DNA of 64,000 bases, taken from assembly GCA_017557525.1 (NCBI GenBank), contig JAFYYN010000062.1:1-64000 (forward strand), in the 5' to 3' direction. The position numbers and the translations under genes are program-made. A model generated the notes under the pieces. It made no database searches. It was not told the origin of the DNA and saw only the letters and a program-made list of their open reading frames with translations. This stretch comes from Lachnospiraceae bacterium (GTDB lineage Bacteria > Bacillota > Clostridia > Lachnospirales > Lachnospiraceae). Below are positions 27,794 to 35,346 of this stretch, one piece after another; within the stretch, counting starts at the first letter, position 1; every line of letters starts with the position of its first letter.

Positions 27794-28840
27794 ATGAGTA
27801 AGAACCCATATGCCATTACATTTGGGCGTATCCCAAATCAGTATATAAGCAGAGATATCATCATAGATACGATAATCGAAACATTGGATAGTGATATAGT
27901 AGAGGAACAGGCTTTTAAGCTTACAGGGGTAAGAGGTGCAGGAAAAACTGTTACTTTAACGGCTATTGAAAAGAAACTGAGGGAAAACGATGACTGGATC
28001 ATCATTGATCTGAGACCTGATTCGGATATATTGAATGACTTAATAGCAGGGCTGTACAGCGCAGTTCCCTTTCTGACAGATTTTGCCGATAAAAGTTTGA
28101 ATCTGTCAGCGTTCGGAATTTCAGCCGGTATATCAACTAAAACCCTTATAACTAGCTCTGACGTAGCTCTCACAAAACTTTTGGAAAAAACGAAGAAAAA
28201 AGGGAAAAGAGTTCTGGTTACTATAGATGAAGCACGTAAAACTCAATCCATGGTTGATTTCATTCAGGAATTCCAGATACTTATCAGGAAAGAACTGCCT
28301 TTGTATTTTATCGCCGCGGGTCTTTATGAGGATATTGAAAGTATAGAGAATTCCGATGGGATGACGTTTTTCCTGAGAGCAACAAAGTATGAAATGTCGC
28401 CGCTGAACTACACAAAAATACGTGATAACTATCAAAAAACACTCAGACTTGATCGTGAGACAGCTGAAAAGCTTGCACTTATGACCAAAGGATATGCTTT
28501 TGCATATCAGGCTATAGGAAAATATATGTGGGACTCCGCATCCAAAACAATTACTGATGATGTTTTGGCGAAGGTTGATGATGCATTGGCAGAAAAGGTA
28601 TATAATAAGATATGGAGCGAGCTCACTTCTATAGATAAAGAATATATTAAATTCATAGCCAAAAGGGACTCCATTCCAGTTGCAGATCTTCTTGAGATGA
28701 CAGGCAGAAAACACAATGCATGGAGCATTCCCAGAAAACGACTATCTCAAAAAGGTATTATAGATACTTCCCGAAGAGGAGTTGTTTCTATGAAACTCCC
28801 TAGATTTAAAGAATTTATAGATGCACAGTTTGATGTCTGA
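27794..28840 (+). CDS. AAA ATPase of the archaeal-ATPase/Orc-like type
   Basis: Walker A GVRGAGKT lies near residue 45 and Walker B VLVTIDEA near 140; the C-terminal third looks like a winged helix (LLEMTGRKHNAWSIPRKRLSQKG). Such stand-alone ATP-binding proteins of 340-380 residues are common and scattered in Lachnospiraceae; their role is unknown, possibly DNA-related. It is the only plus-strand gene in this stretch and is bracketed by direct repeats (27610, 28843), suggesting it moved in as a single-gene cassette. Confidence 0.8.
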   Translation: MSKNPYAITFGRIPNQYISRDIIIDTIIETLDSDIVEEQAFKLTGVRGAGKTVTLTAIEKKLRENDDWIIIDLRPDSDILNDLIAGLYSAVPFLTDFADKSLNLSAFGISAGISTKTLITSSDVALTKLLEKTKKKGKRVLVTIDEARKTQSMVDFIQEFQILIRKELPLYFIAAGLYEDIESIENSDGMTFFLRATKYEMSPLNYTKIRDNYQKTLRLDRETAEKLALMTKGYAFAYQAIGKYMWDSASKTITDDVLAKVDDALAEKVYNKIWSELTSIDKEYIKFIAKRDSIPVADLLEMTGRKHNAWSIPRKRLSQKGIIDTSRRGVVSMKLPRFKEFIDAQFDV

Positions 28841-28842
28841 AA

Positions 28843-28879
28843 GGGGGCAGACTCCTTTAGTGCTTTAAAGTGTCACACT
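28843..28879 (+). repeat. Right copy of direct repeat flanking the AAA ATPase gene
   Basis: It starts two bases after the ATPase TGA with GGGGGCAGACTCC and contains the block 28857-28878 that matches 27632-27653 at 19 of 22 positions. Confidence 0.65.
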
Positions 28880-28899
28880 ATAGAGATTGCAACCTTACT

Positions 28900-28929
28900 A
28901 AAAAATGACAGGAGAGCCATCTCCTGTCA
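28900..28929 (-). terminator. Terminator of the ABC exporter operon
   Basis: A perfect 10-bp stem, TGACAGGAGA at 28906-28915 with TCTCCTGTCA at 28920-28929, has a GCCA loop and, on the minus strand, a run of six Ts. It follows the stop at 28947 by about 20 bases. Confidence 0.8.
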
Positions 28930-28946
28930 CCTTAAGTTTATTGTTC

Positions 28947-30527
28947 TTATTTTATATCTTCATCTAGTTTTGCATTTTCGAAATAATAGTTTTTCTGAGC
29001 ATCTCCGGGTTTAAAAACATCTGAATTTTCATTTACAAATGCTTTTAATTCTTCATACAGCTTTCCGGAAGGCTTTATATAATAGTCTCTGTACACATGT
29101 TTATCATTGCTTAATATAAAATCAATATATACCATATTTTCATTTACATTAACATAGTGGTCATATTTTTTGTTATGAGAAGGATCTACATAATCAAATT
29201 CTTCTTTTTGTATTCCTTTGTAATTTTCAATGACTTCATCAAAATTATCTATAATGATCTGCTGCAGCTTAACTACAGTTTCCTTTTCTTTTGTTGAAAC
29301 TTTCTTCTTTTCATTATGGTCGAAATATGACAAGTCATTATTAAACTGCGCTCCCATTACCCGCACGCTCGCAACTTCCTGAACCTCAGGAACAAATTTC
29401 TCATACCCGAATATATCGTGCATATATAACCCGATAAACAAAGCCAGGACTCCTGCGCATACAAGGGACGGTTTAAGATGATTTTTAAAAACGTTCAGCT
29501 TTTTATTTATTATCATGCAGGAGATCATATATCCTATAAAGCTGAACACTATCATCATGATAACAACGAATATCCTTATTGACGTAATATGCGCCATCCC
29601 GTCATTTTCATAAAAGAACAAACCAAGCGTCAGGAAAACAAATTCAACAGAAAATACAAAAGCAAAGCACCATGAGAATACATATTTCATAAACGGAAAT
29701 ACTATTGTATCACCGGTTTTTTCCGCTTTACGTTTATTGTATAATATATATGTGATCACAAGCAGTATTGCAAAAGCAACAAATACAGTAACAAGCCTGC
29801 CGGCTCCATAATATTCACTGATGCTGAAGAAGTTTTGATCAGATACATAATCCATTTTATAAATAAATTCAAACGGTGAAAGTATGCCAAGATCTATTAT
29901 TACCCCATCGCTAAAGCTTGATTCAAAACCTATAAACATAGCTGAATTAAGTGCAGCAAATGTTAATTTTATCATAAACCCCAGTCCGGCAAATGCGAAA
30001 TAACAGAAAGCAGCCATCAGCTTTCTTCCGCAAAGTACCATGAACAAGGTACCAAAGGTAAGCCAGAACAGATTCTCTGCCGCAATAATAAGGAGCCAAC
30101 ATACAAGAGGCATTATCACAGCTTCTCCACTTATAAATGCTATCTGTATAAACTCGATAACCGCAATAAAGAAGTTAGGGATAAAAAGTAAAAGGTATCC
30201 GAAAACAAATCTGTTAACAAACATACTTTTGCGGTTCATCGGTAACGTTTCGTAGAAATAATGGCTTTTCTTACTGCCAAGATACCCAAATGCAAAATCA
30301 GCAACTAAAATGCTCATAAAAAACGATACAGCTTGTGATACATCCATTAGTTGCCTTATCACATCTCCTACTACATTTTCGGCGGAACTGTCAAAGTATG
30401 GAAACATACCAATGAGACCTGTTACGGTTAAAAGATATACCGCGGCTATAGCAGCTATAAAAGGCCAGTGTCTTAAGGTTTCCCTGAAAACAAATTTACC
30501 ATTAAAGGATAATTTCTTTGATTCCAT
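28947..30527 (-). CDS. ABC-2 type exporter permease
   Basis: 526 residues with six or more helices in the first two thirds and a soluble C-terminal domain (about 370-526). It starts with a basic, cytosolic leader (ESKKLSFNGKFVFRETLRHWP). The protein at 31886 is a paralogue with the same leader pattern (FKWNMIKRDVLRHWP) and same helix layout. Start ATG 30527 follows AGGAGA by 7 bases; a TTG at 30542 in the same frame lacks a site. It overlaps the ATPase gene by 26 bases. Substrate unknown. Confidence 0.8.
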   Translation of the reverse strand: MESKKLSFNGKFVFRETLRHWPFIAAIAAVYLLTVTGLIGMFPYFDSSAENVVGDVIRQLMDVSQAVSFFMSILVADFAFGYLGSKKSHYFYETLPMNRKSMFVNRFVFGYLLLFIPNFFIAVIEFIQIAFISGEAVIMPLVCWLLIIAAENLFWLTFGTLFMVLCGRKLMAAFCYFAFAGLGFMIKLTFAALNSAMFIGFESSFSDGVIIDLGILSPFEFIYKMDYVSDQNFFSISEYYGAGRLVTVFVAFAILLVITYILYNKRKAEKTGDTIVFPFMKYVFSWCFAFVFSVEFVFLTLGLFFYENDGMAHITSIRIFVVIMMIVFSFIGYMISCMIINKKLNVFKNHLKPSLVCAGVLALFIGLYMHDIFGYEKFVPEVQEVASVRVMGAQFNNDLSYFDHNEKKKVSTKEKETVVKLQQIIIDNFDEVIENYKGIQKEEFDYVDPSHNKKYDHYVNVNENMVYIDFILSNDKHVYRDYYIKPSGKLYEELKAFVNENSDVFKPGDAQKNYYFENAKLDEDIK

Positions 30528-31416
30528 AGTGTTCTCCTCCAAGCTCGTGGATAAATATCTCTTCGAGTGTCAAAGGTATGCTGTCTAAAAGCAATGGTTC
30601 ATATTTTTGTAATTTTGCCTTGATCTCTGCCTCAGGAGCCTTGATTATTAGTGTATATACACTTCCGTTCTTCTGGTTACTTAACAGCTTAAATCCATCT
30701 ATAGAATCTTCATTAATCTGAGGTGCATTATCATCCTTAAAGGCAACCTGAAGCTTGGTGATGCCTTCCTGCATTGAGAATAATGATCTCTCAAGTAACA
30801 TTTTTCCCTGATTCATTATACCGACTGTGTCACAGACATCCTCTAATTCTCTTAAGTTATGGGATGATACAAGTACTGTTACGTGACGCTCGGTAACATC
30901 CTGCATAAGAAGGCTCCATATCTGGCGGCGCATAACAGGGTCAAGACCGTCAACAGGCTCGTCAAGTATCATTACATCACTCATCAGACACATCGCAAGT
31001 ACAAATGCAGCCTGTTTCTGCATTCCCTTGGACATCTTCCTGATGGTCTTCTTCCTGTCAATTGAGGTAATAACTGTCAAAAGCTTATTGTAACGCTCCA
31101 TATTGAAGTTTTCATATATGCCCTGATAAAATTTTGCCATATCATCCATATCTGAATTAAGGAAAAAATACAGATCATCCGGAATATAGGCAATCCTCTT
31201 CTTTATGTCGGCATTATCATATACTTCCTGCCCGTCAATTAAAATTTTACCCGAGTCCTGTCTGTAAATGCCTGTCAGGTGTCTTATGATAGTTGATTTT
31301 CCTGCACCGTTAGGTCCAACAAGGCCGTAAACAGAGCCTTTTTCTACATTAAGGTTTAATTCGTCAAGTGCTTTAAATCCATCGAATGTTTTCGTTACGT
31401 TTTCTACTTTTATCAC
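30502..31416 (-). CDS. ABC transporter ATPase
   Basis: 304 residues with Walker A GPNGAGKST (35-43), an unusual signature RKMSKGMQKQ in place of LSGGQ, Walker B VMILDEPVDGLDP and the switch His in SSHNLRELED. It resembles the YtrB/EcsA-type ATPases. It sits between GntR and the second permease in an operon with two different permeases, so the exporter is probably a heterodimer driven by this one ATPase type. Confidence 0.9.
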   Translation of the reverse strand: MIKVENVTKTFDGFKALDELNLNVEKGSVYGLVGPNGAGKSTIIRHLTGIYRQDSGKILIDGQEVYDNADIKKRIAYIPDDLYFFLNSDMDDMAKFYQGIYENFNMERYNKLLTVITSIDRKKTIRKMSKGMQKQAAFVLAMCLMSDVMILDEPVDGLDPVMRRQIWSLLMQDVTERHVTVLVSSHNLRELEDVCDTVGIMNQGKMLLERSLFSMQEGITKLQVAFKDDNAPQINEDSIDGFKLLSNQKNGSVYTLIIKAPEAEIKAKLQKYEPLLLDSIPLTLEEIFIHELGGEHYGIKEIIL

Positions 31417-31444
31417 TGTTGTCTCTCCTTCCAGTTCATGAAGT

Positions 31445-31472
31445 CTTATGGCTTCCCCTTGAGGGGAAGGCT
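31445..31472. repeat. Palindrome CTTCCCCTTGAGGGGAAG, family A second-hairpin copy (S7)
   Basis: A perfect palindrome at 31452-31469 lies between the GntR stop and the ATPase start. It is the hairpin-2 half of the family A element without the CATCAGTC half. There is no T-run. Confidence 0.5.
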
Positions 31473-31485
31473 TATATGTATCGGC

Positions 31486-31863
31486 TTATGGCTCTTCGAT
31501 TTTACCACTCTTTCCAGCCAGAATATATTCCGCAATCTTCTGCCGGCTCTCACCTGCCACGTCAAAGTCGGAAAGTACTGTATCCAATCTTTCATATATT
31601 TCCGCAAGATGCTTATCCGAAATTTCCTTCATATCCACTGCAAACGACCCCTTTCCCGGTACAGAATAAATGTAACCTTCATTTTCAAGATCTCTGTATG
31701 CCCGCTGGATTGTATTAGGATTGATAGCATAAGTTGAGGCAAGCTCTCTTACTGATGGCATCTTTTCGTCTTTCTTTATAAGTCCGGCCACTATGAGCTT
31801 TTTAAAACCATCCGAAACCTGCTCATATACAGGTCTTGGATCTCTGTAATTAATATTTATCAA
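31486..31863 (-). CDS. GntR-family repressor, YtrA subfamily
   Basis: 125 residues: the winged helix-turn-helix PSVRELASTYAINPNTIQRAYRDLENEG (about 36-63) is followed by a short dimerisation tail, as in YtrA, which controls ABC exporter operons. It lies within the operon, after the first permease and before the ATPase. The palindrome at 33465-33493 over the operon promoter is the likely binding site, making this an autorepressed system. Confidence 0.9.
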   Translation of the reverse strand: MININYRDPRPVYEQVSDGFKKLIVAGLIKKDEKMPSVRELASTYAINPNTIQRAYRDLENEGYIYSVPGKGSFAVDMKEISDKHLAEIYERLDTVLSDFDVAGESRQKIAEYILAGKSGKIEEP

Positions 31864-31885
31864 ATCTCATCACCTCTTTCCTTAT

Positions 31886-33448
31886 CTAAAAACCCCAGGA
31901 AGAATTTTCAACATTACCCGGCTGATCATTACTTTTTGGAGGTTCTATTCCGGCGGCAAGTACATCAATGTTTTCCATTATATATTCCTGCAATTTGTTA
32001 AATAATCCGCTTTTTTCACGGACGACGTAGCTTCTTGATACTGTTGATCCATTCTTTAGTTCATATGTAAAGTGAAATGAATAATAGTCTAAACCCTGAT
32101 TATAGGGTGTGTTCACTATATCTTCTATATTATCAGTTATAATTTCATGAATCTCTGTTATCACTTTTATTGTTTCTTTATTATATATTTTTATAACGCT
32201 TCTTTCTTTCCCGATAGTTTTATACAATTCTTTATATATAGAATCATGTGCATTAATATTTATATAATCTATGTCTTCTGTATCCGGTACATATCCTTCT
32301 ATATTGAATACGTCGTGAAGATATCCGATCCCGATCAGTGAAATGATAACTGTAAAGATCAAAGCCTTCAGACAATGTGATTTAAAGATTTTAAGCTTCT
32401 TTTCCACTATCATGCTCGATATAAGATATCCAAAGAATCCGATAACAGCGACCAATATGATCAGCTTTACTCTTTCTGCAGGTTTATGAGCAATCCTGTT
32501 GTCGTTGTTATAGAAGATGATCGTATATGTTATTGCAGCAAGATATATATTTCCAAAAAAAGTTACGATACTGCTGAAAACTATCTTCATACCGTTAAAT
32601 ACAATATTGTCTTCGGTACGCTCTTCTTTTCTTTTTGTATATAAAAGATATGATACAACAGCAATTAGTATTCCGGTTATAAAAATAACTACATACTTAC
32701 CTGCAGCTCCATCCATGAATACATTTGAAGATTCATTTAAGTCATAGTTAATTCGGAAGAATGTAATTTCAATGCTGTTTATATATTCTACAGGTGAAAA
32801 AATCCCTAAAACAGAGTTTCCGTCGCCAAAACCGTTGCTCACGCCTACAAAACAAAACGCGTTTGATATTTCAAGGAAAAACCTTAAGCCTATTCCCAAA
32901 AACGAGAACACCAAATAACAGGAAACTGCCATCATGAATCTTCCGCAGAGAACCATAAACAAGACTGCCAATGAATACCAGAAAGCATATTCTATAATTG
33001 CAGTTATAAGCCATTTTAAAAGTAAAACTATCTCAAAGCTTCCCGATAAAACGAGTATTTGGAAAAGCTCTATAAAGAACATAGTAAAACATGGAAGTAG
33101 ACAGATGATCATACCAAACAGGTACTTATTTACATAAAGGCTTAATCTGCTGAAAGGTAATGCTTCATAAAAAAAGTCTTTCTTCTTCTTTCCTAAAAAG
33201 CCAAAAGAAGCCCAGGCTGCTAACATGCCCATGCAAAATGCCATAAAATGAGTAAGCTCTATAAGGGAACCTATTATAGTAGTCGTAACTTCATATGGAG
33301 TTACTGTACTCATAAAACCTCTGGCAAAAGAATTTACAAGGAATACAACAAAAACATAAACTATAAAACTTGTAACCCATATAGGCCAATGTCTTAGTAC
33401 ATCCCTTTTTATCATATTCCATTTAAATTCAGGTTTTTTAGTATACAT
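31886..33448 (-). CDS. ABC-2 type exporter permease (paralogue of 28947 gene)
   Basis: 520 residues, same arrangement as the second permease: basic cytosolic leader, about six helices with the KKKDFFYEALPFSR loop (KKSHYFYETLPMNR in the paralogue), and a C-terminal soluble domain. GGAGG lies 5 bases before ATG 33448; the ATG at 33460 lacks a site. It is the first gene of the operon permease-GntR-ATPase-permease. The two permeases probably pair. Confidence 0.8.
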   Translation of the reverse strand: MYTKKPEFKWNMIKRDVLRHWPIWVTSFIVYVFVVFLVNSFARGFMSTVTPYEVTTTIIGSLIELTHFMAFCMGMLAAWASFGFLGKKKKDFFYEALPFSRLSLYVNKYLFGMIICLLPCFTMFFIELFQILVLSGSFEIVLLLKWLITAIIEYAFWYSLAVLFMVLCGRFMMAVSCYLVFSFLGIGLRFFLEISNAFCFVGVSNGFGDGNSVLGIFSPVEYINSIEITFFRINYDLNESSNVFMDGAAGKYVVIFITGILIAVVSYLLYTKRKEERTEDNIVFNGMKIVFSSIVTFFGNIYLAAITYTIIFYNNDNRIAHKPAERVKLIILVAVIGFFGYLISSMIVEKKLKIFKSHCLKALIFTVIISLIGIGYLHDVFNIEGYVPDTEDIDYININAHDSIYKELYKTIGKERSVIKIYNKETIKVITEIHEIITDNIEDIVNTPYNQGLDYYSFHFTYELKNGSTVSRSYVVREKSGLFNKLQEYIMENIDVLAAGIEPPKSNDQPGNVENSSWGF

Positions 33449-33464
33449 TTTAGCCTCCATTACT

Positions 33465-33493
33465 TAACTGTATTAACTATGTTAGTACAGTTA
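33465..33493. promoter_or_regulatory. Operator of the GntR/ABC operon
   Basis: A near-perfect 29-bp palindrome: 13-bp arms beginning TAACTGTA and ending TACAGTTA, with one mismatch pair about a 3-base centre. It covers the transcription start and touches the -10 box of the promoter at 33490-33518. This is the expected place and shape for a YtrA-type repressor site. Confidence 0.8.
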
Positions 33494-33518
33494 TAAATCA
33501 TTATGTTAAAAATGTCAA
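33490..33518 (-). promoter_or_regulatory. Sigma-A promoter of the GntR/ABC operon
   Basis: On the minus strand TTGACA (33518-33513), exactly 17 bases, then TATAAC (33495-33490). Transcription would start near 33483, inside the palindromic operator. Confidence 0.8.
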
Positions 33519-33542
33519 GAACTTTTTTTAAATTTATCATAT

Positions 33543-33594
33543 ATGACAAAAAAAGAACGCTTCCGACAACTATTAGGATCGGCCTGCGTTCTTT
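33543..33594. terminator. Orphan bidirectional terminator-like hairpin
   Basis: AAAAAAGAACGC pairs with GCGTTCTTTTTT around 33549-33591, with an inner CCGA/TCGG stem. A- and T-runs on both sides allow termination on either strand. It lies between divergent genes, so no annotated gene ends here; it could end a small RNA or insulate the two promoters. Confidence 0.65.
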
Positions 33595-33756
33595 TTTATT
33601 ACGCGTTACTTTTTTGTACGAATATAAAATAGCATCCGGTTATGTCATATTTTCGTAATATTTGTAAAATCTTTGTGACATTATACTATTAGTCAAAGTG
33701 TTCAAAAAACTCCAACAATTATCATTATTTTTCTACTCTTATTTTTAAAAATTTTC

Positions 33757-33785
33757 TTGCCAACTCACCTTAATATTGTTAAAAT
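33757..33785 (+). promoter_or_regulatory. Promoter of the purF-like gene
   Basis: TTGCCA at 33757-33762, 17 bases, TAAAAT at 33780-33785. The predicted start near 33792 leaves a leader of about 80 bases. Confidence 0.65.
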
Positions 33786-33792
33786 AATTTTC

Positions 33793-33841
33793 GGGTTACA
33801 TGCTGCAACGATTACTGTGTAATAGTCGCCTATTGTAGCCC
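33793..33841 (+). ncRNA. Structured 5' leader of the purF-like gene
   Basis: GGGTTACA at 33793-33800 pairs with TGTAGCCC at 33834-33841 (8 bp with one G-U), enclosing a second, weaker hairpin (TTAC/GTAA). It sits at the 5' end of the mRNA and ends 20 bases before the ribosome site GGTGAGG. It does not match any riboswitch class I know; it could be a regulatory leader or just a stabilising hairpin. Confidence 0.4.
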
Positions 33842-33870
33842 TAAAAATATTTATAAGGTGAGGTCTCAAA

Positions 33871-35286
33871 ATGGGCGGATTTTTTGGAGTTGTTTCAACT
33901 AAAAAAGAAGATTGCATGTTTGATCTATTTTTCGGTACCGACTATCATTCACATTTAGGCACTAGACGTGGCGGTCTTGCCGTATATGGAGAAAACGGCT
34001 TCAACCGTTCCATCCACAACATCGAGAACTCTCCGTTCAGGACTAAGTTCGACAAGGACTTCCATGAAATGCAGGGTTATATGGGTATCGGCTGTGTATC
34101 AGATTACGAGCCCCAGCCTCTTATTGTACGCTCCCATCACGGCACCTACGCCATAACAACCGTCAGCCTCATCAGAAACACTGACGAACTTGTAAAAAAG
34201 ATCTTTGAGAATGGTTATTCCCATTTCTTAGAGATGAGCGGCGGCGATATCAACGCTACCGAGCTTGTAGCTGCTCTTATAAATCAGAAGGAAAACCTCA
34301 TAGAAGGTATCAAATATGCTCTTGACTCCATAGAGGGTTCACTCTCTCTCCTGCTCCTTACCGAAAAAGGTATTTACGCAGCAAGAGATAAATACGGCAG
34401 GACTCCTGTAGTTGTAGGACGTAAGGATGATGCTTACTGTCTTGCTTTTGAAGATTTCTCATACAGAAACCTTGGCTATAATGACTTAAAGCAGTTAGGC
34501 CCCGGAGAAATTGATGTTATTACACCCGAAGGTATTAAGATCCTGATGCCAGCCGGTGACAAGATGAAAATCTGTACTTTCCTTTGGGTATATTACGGCT
34601 ACCCTTCAAGCTCTTACGAGGGTATCAGCGTTGAGAGGATGAGATATAACTGCGGTAAGGCTTTAGCTAAGAGAGATACTGTTAAGCCTGACATTGTTGC
34701 CGGTGTACCTGATTCCGGTACCGCGCATGCTGTCGGTTATTCAAACGCTTCGGGCATACCTTTCTCAAGACCGTTTATTAAGTACACTCCTACCTGGCCC
34801 CGTTCATTTATGCCGACCATCCAGAGTAAGCGTGATCTTATAGCAAAGATGAAGCTTCTTCCCGTACATGATCTCATTAAAGGTAAAAAGCTCCTGCTTA
34901 TAGATGATTCTATTGTACGTGGTACACAGCTAAGGGAAACTACTGAGTTCCTTTACAATAACGGCGCAGAAGAAGTACATATCCGTCCTGCATGTCCGCC
35001 TCTTGTTTACGGCTGCAAGTATCTTAACTTCTCAAGATCAAAGTCAGAGATGGATCTGATCACCCGCCGAGTTATCGCTAAGCTTGAAGGTACCGAGACA
35101 CCGTCTGATGATGTGCTTAAGCAGTACACTGATCCCGATTCTGAGAAATATGCACAGATGGTTGAAGAGATCAGAAAGCAGCTTAAATTTACAACACTTC
35201 AGTTTAACCGTCTTGACGATATGCTTGAGGCAGTGGGTATACCTACTGATAAGCTTTGTACTTACTGCTGGAATGGCGAAGAGTAA
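33871..35286 (+). CDS. purF: Amidophosphoribosyltransferase-like protein with degenerate glutaminase domain
   Basis: PurF makes phosphoribosylamine from PRPP and glutamine. The C-terminal half is intact: PRPP loop LLLIDDSIVRGTQ (about 346-358), AGVPDSGTAHAVGY, and Cys residues (KICTF, CPPLVYGC, CTYC) fitting the Fe-S sites of Bacillus PurF. The N-terminal Ntn domain is aberrant: the protein begins MGGFFGVVS instead of the mature CGxFG, and the Arg/Thr-Gly glutamine-binding segments read GYMGIGCVSDYEPQP. A stop just upstream excludes another start. It is either an ammonia-using PurF or a paralogue with another role. 471 residues, single gene. Confidence 0.85.
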   Translation: MGGFFGVVSTKKEDCMFDLFFGTDYHSHLGTRRGGLAVYGENGFNRSIHNIENSPFRTKFDKDFHEMQGYMGIGCVSDYEPQPLIVRSHHGTYAITTVSLIRNTDELVKKIFENGYSHFLEMSGGDINATELVAALINQKENLIEGIKYALDSIEGSLSLLLLTEKGIYAARDKYGRTPVVVGRKDDAYCLAFEDFSYRNLGYNDLKQLGPGEIDVITPEGIKILMPAGDKMKICTFLWVYYGYPSSSYEGISVERMRYNCGKALAKRDTVKPDIVAGVPDSGTAHAVGYSNASGIPFSRPFIKYTPTWPRSFMPTIQSKRDLIAKMKLLPVHDLIKGKKLLLIDDSIVRGTQLRETTEFLYNNGAEEVHIRPACPPLVYGCKYLNFSRSKSEMDLITRRVIAKLEGTETPSDDVLKQYTDPDSEKYAQMVEEIRKQLKFTTLQFNRLDDMLEAVGIPTDKLCTYCWNGEE

Positions 35287-35301
35287 AAATTTCATAGCAT
35301 T

Positions 35302-35334
35302 AAAAAACGGCCTCGATTTTGAGACCGTTTTTTT
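35302..35334. terminator. Terminator between purF-like and 5'-nucleotidase genes
   Basis: AAAAAACGG-C-CTC and GAG-A-CCGTTTTTT form a stem at 35303-35333 with GATTTT loop, followed by T7 on plus and, in reverse, a T-run on minus. It serves both convergent genes. Confidence 0.85.
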
Positions 35335-35346
35335 ATTTGTAGTATT

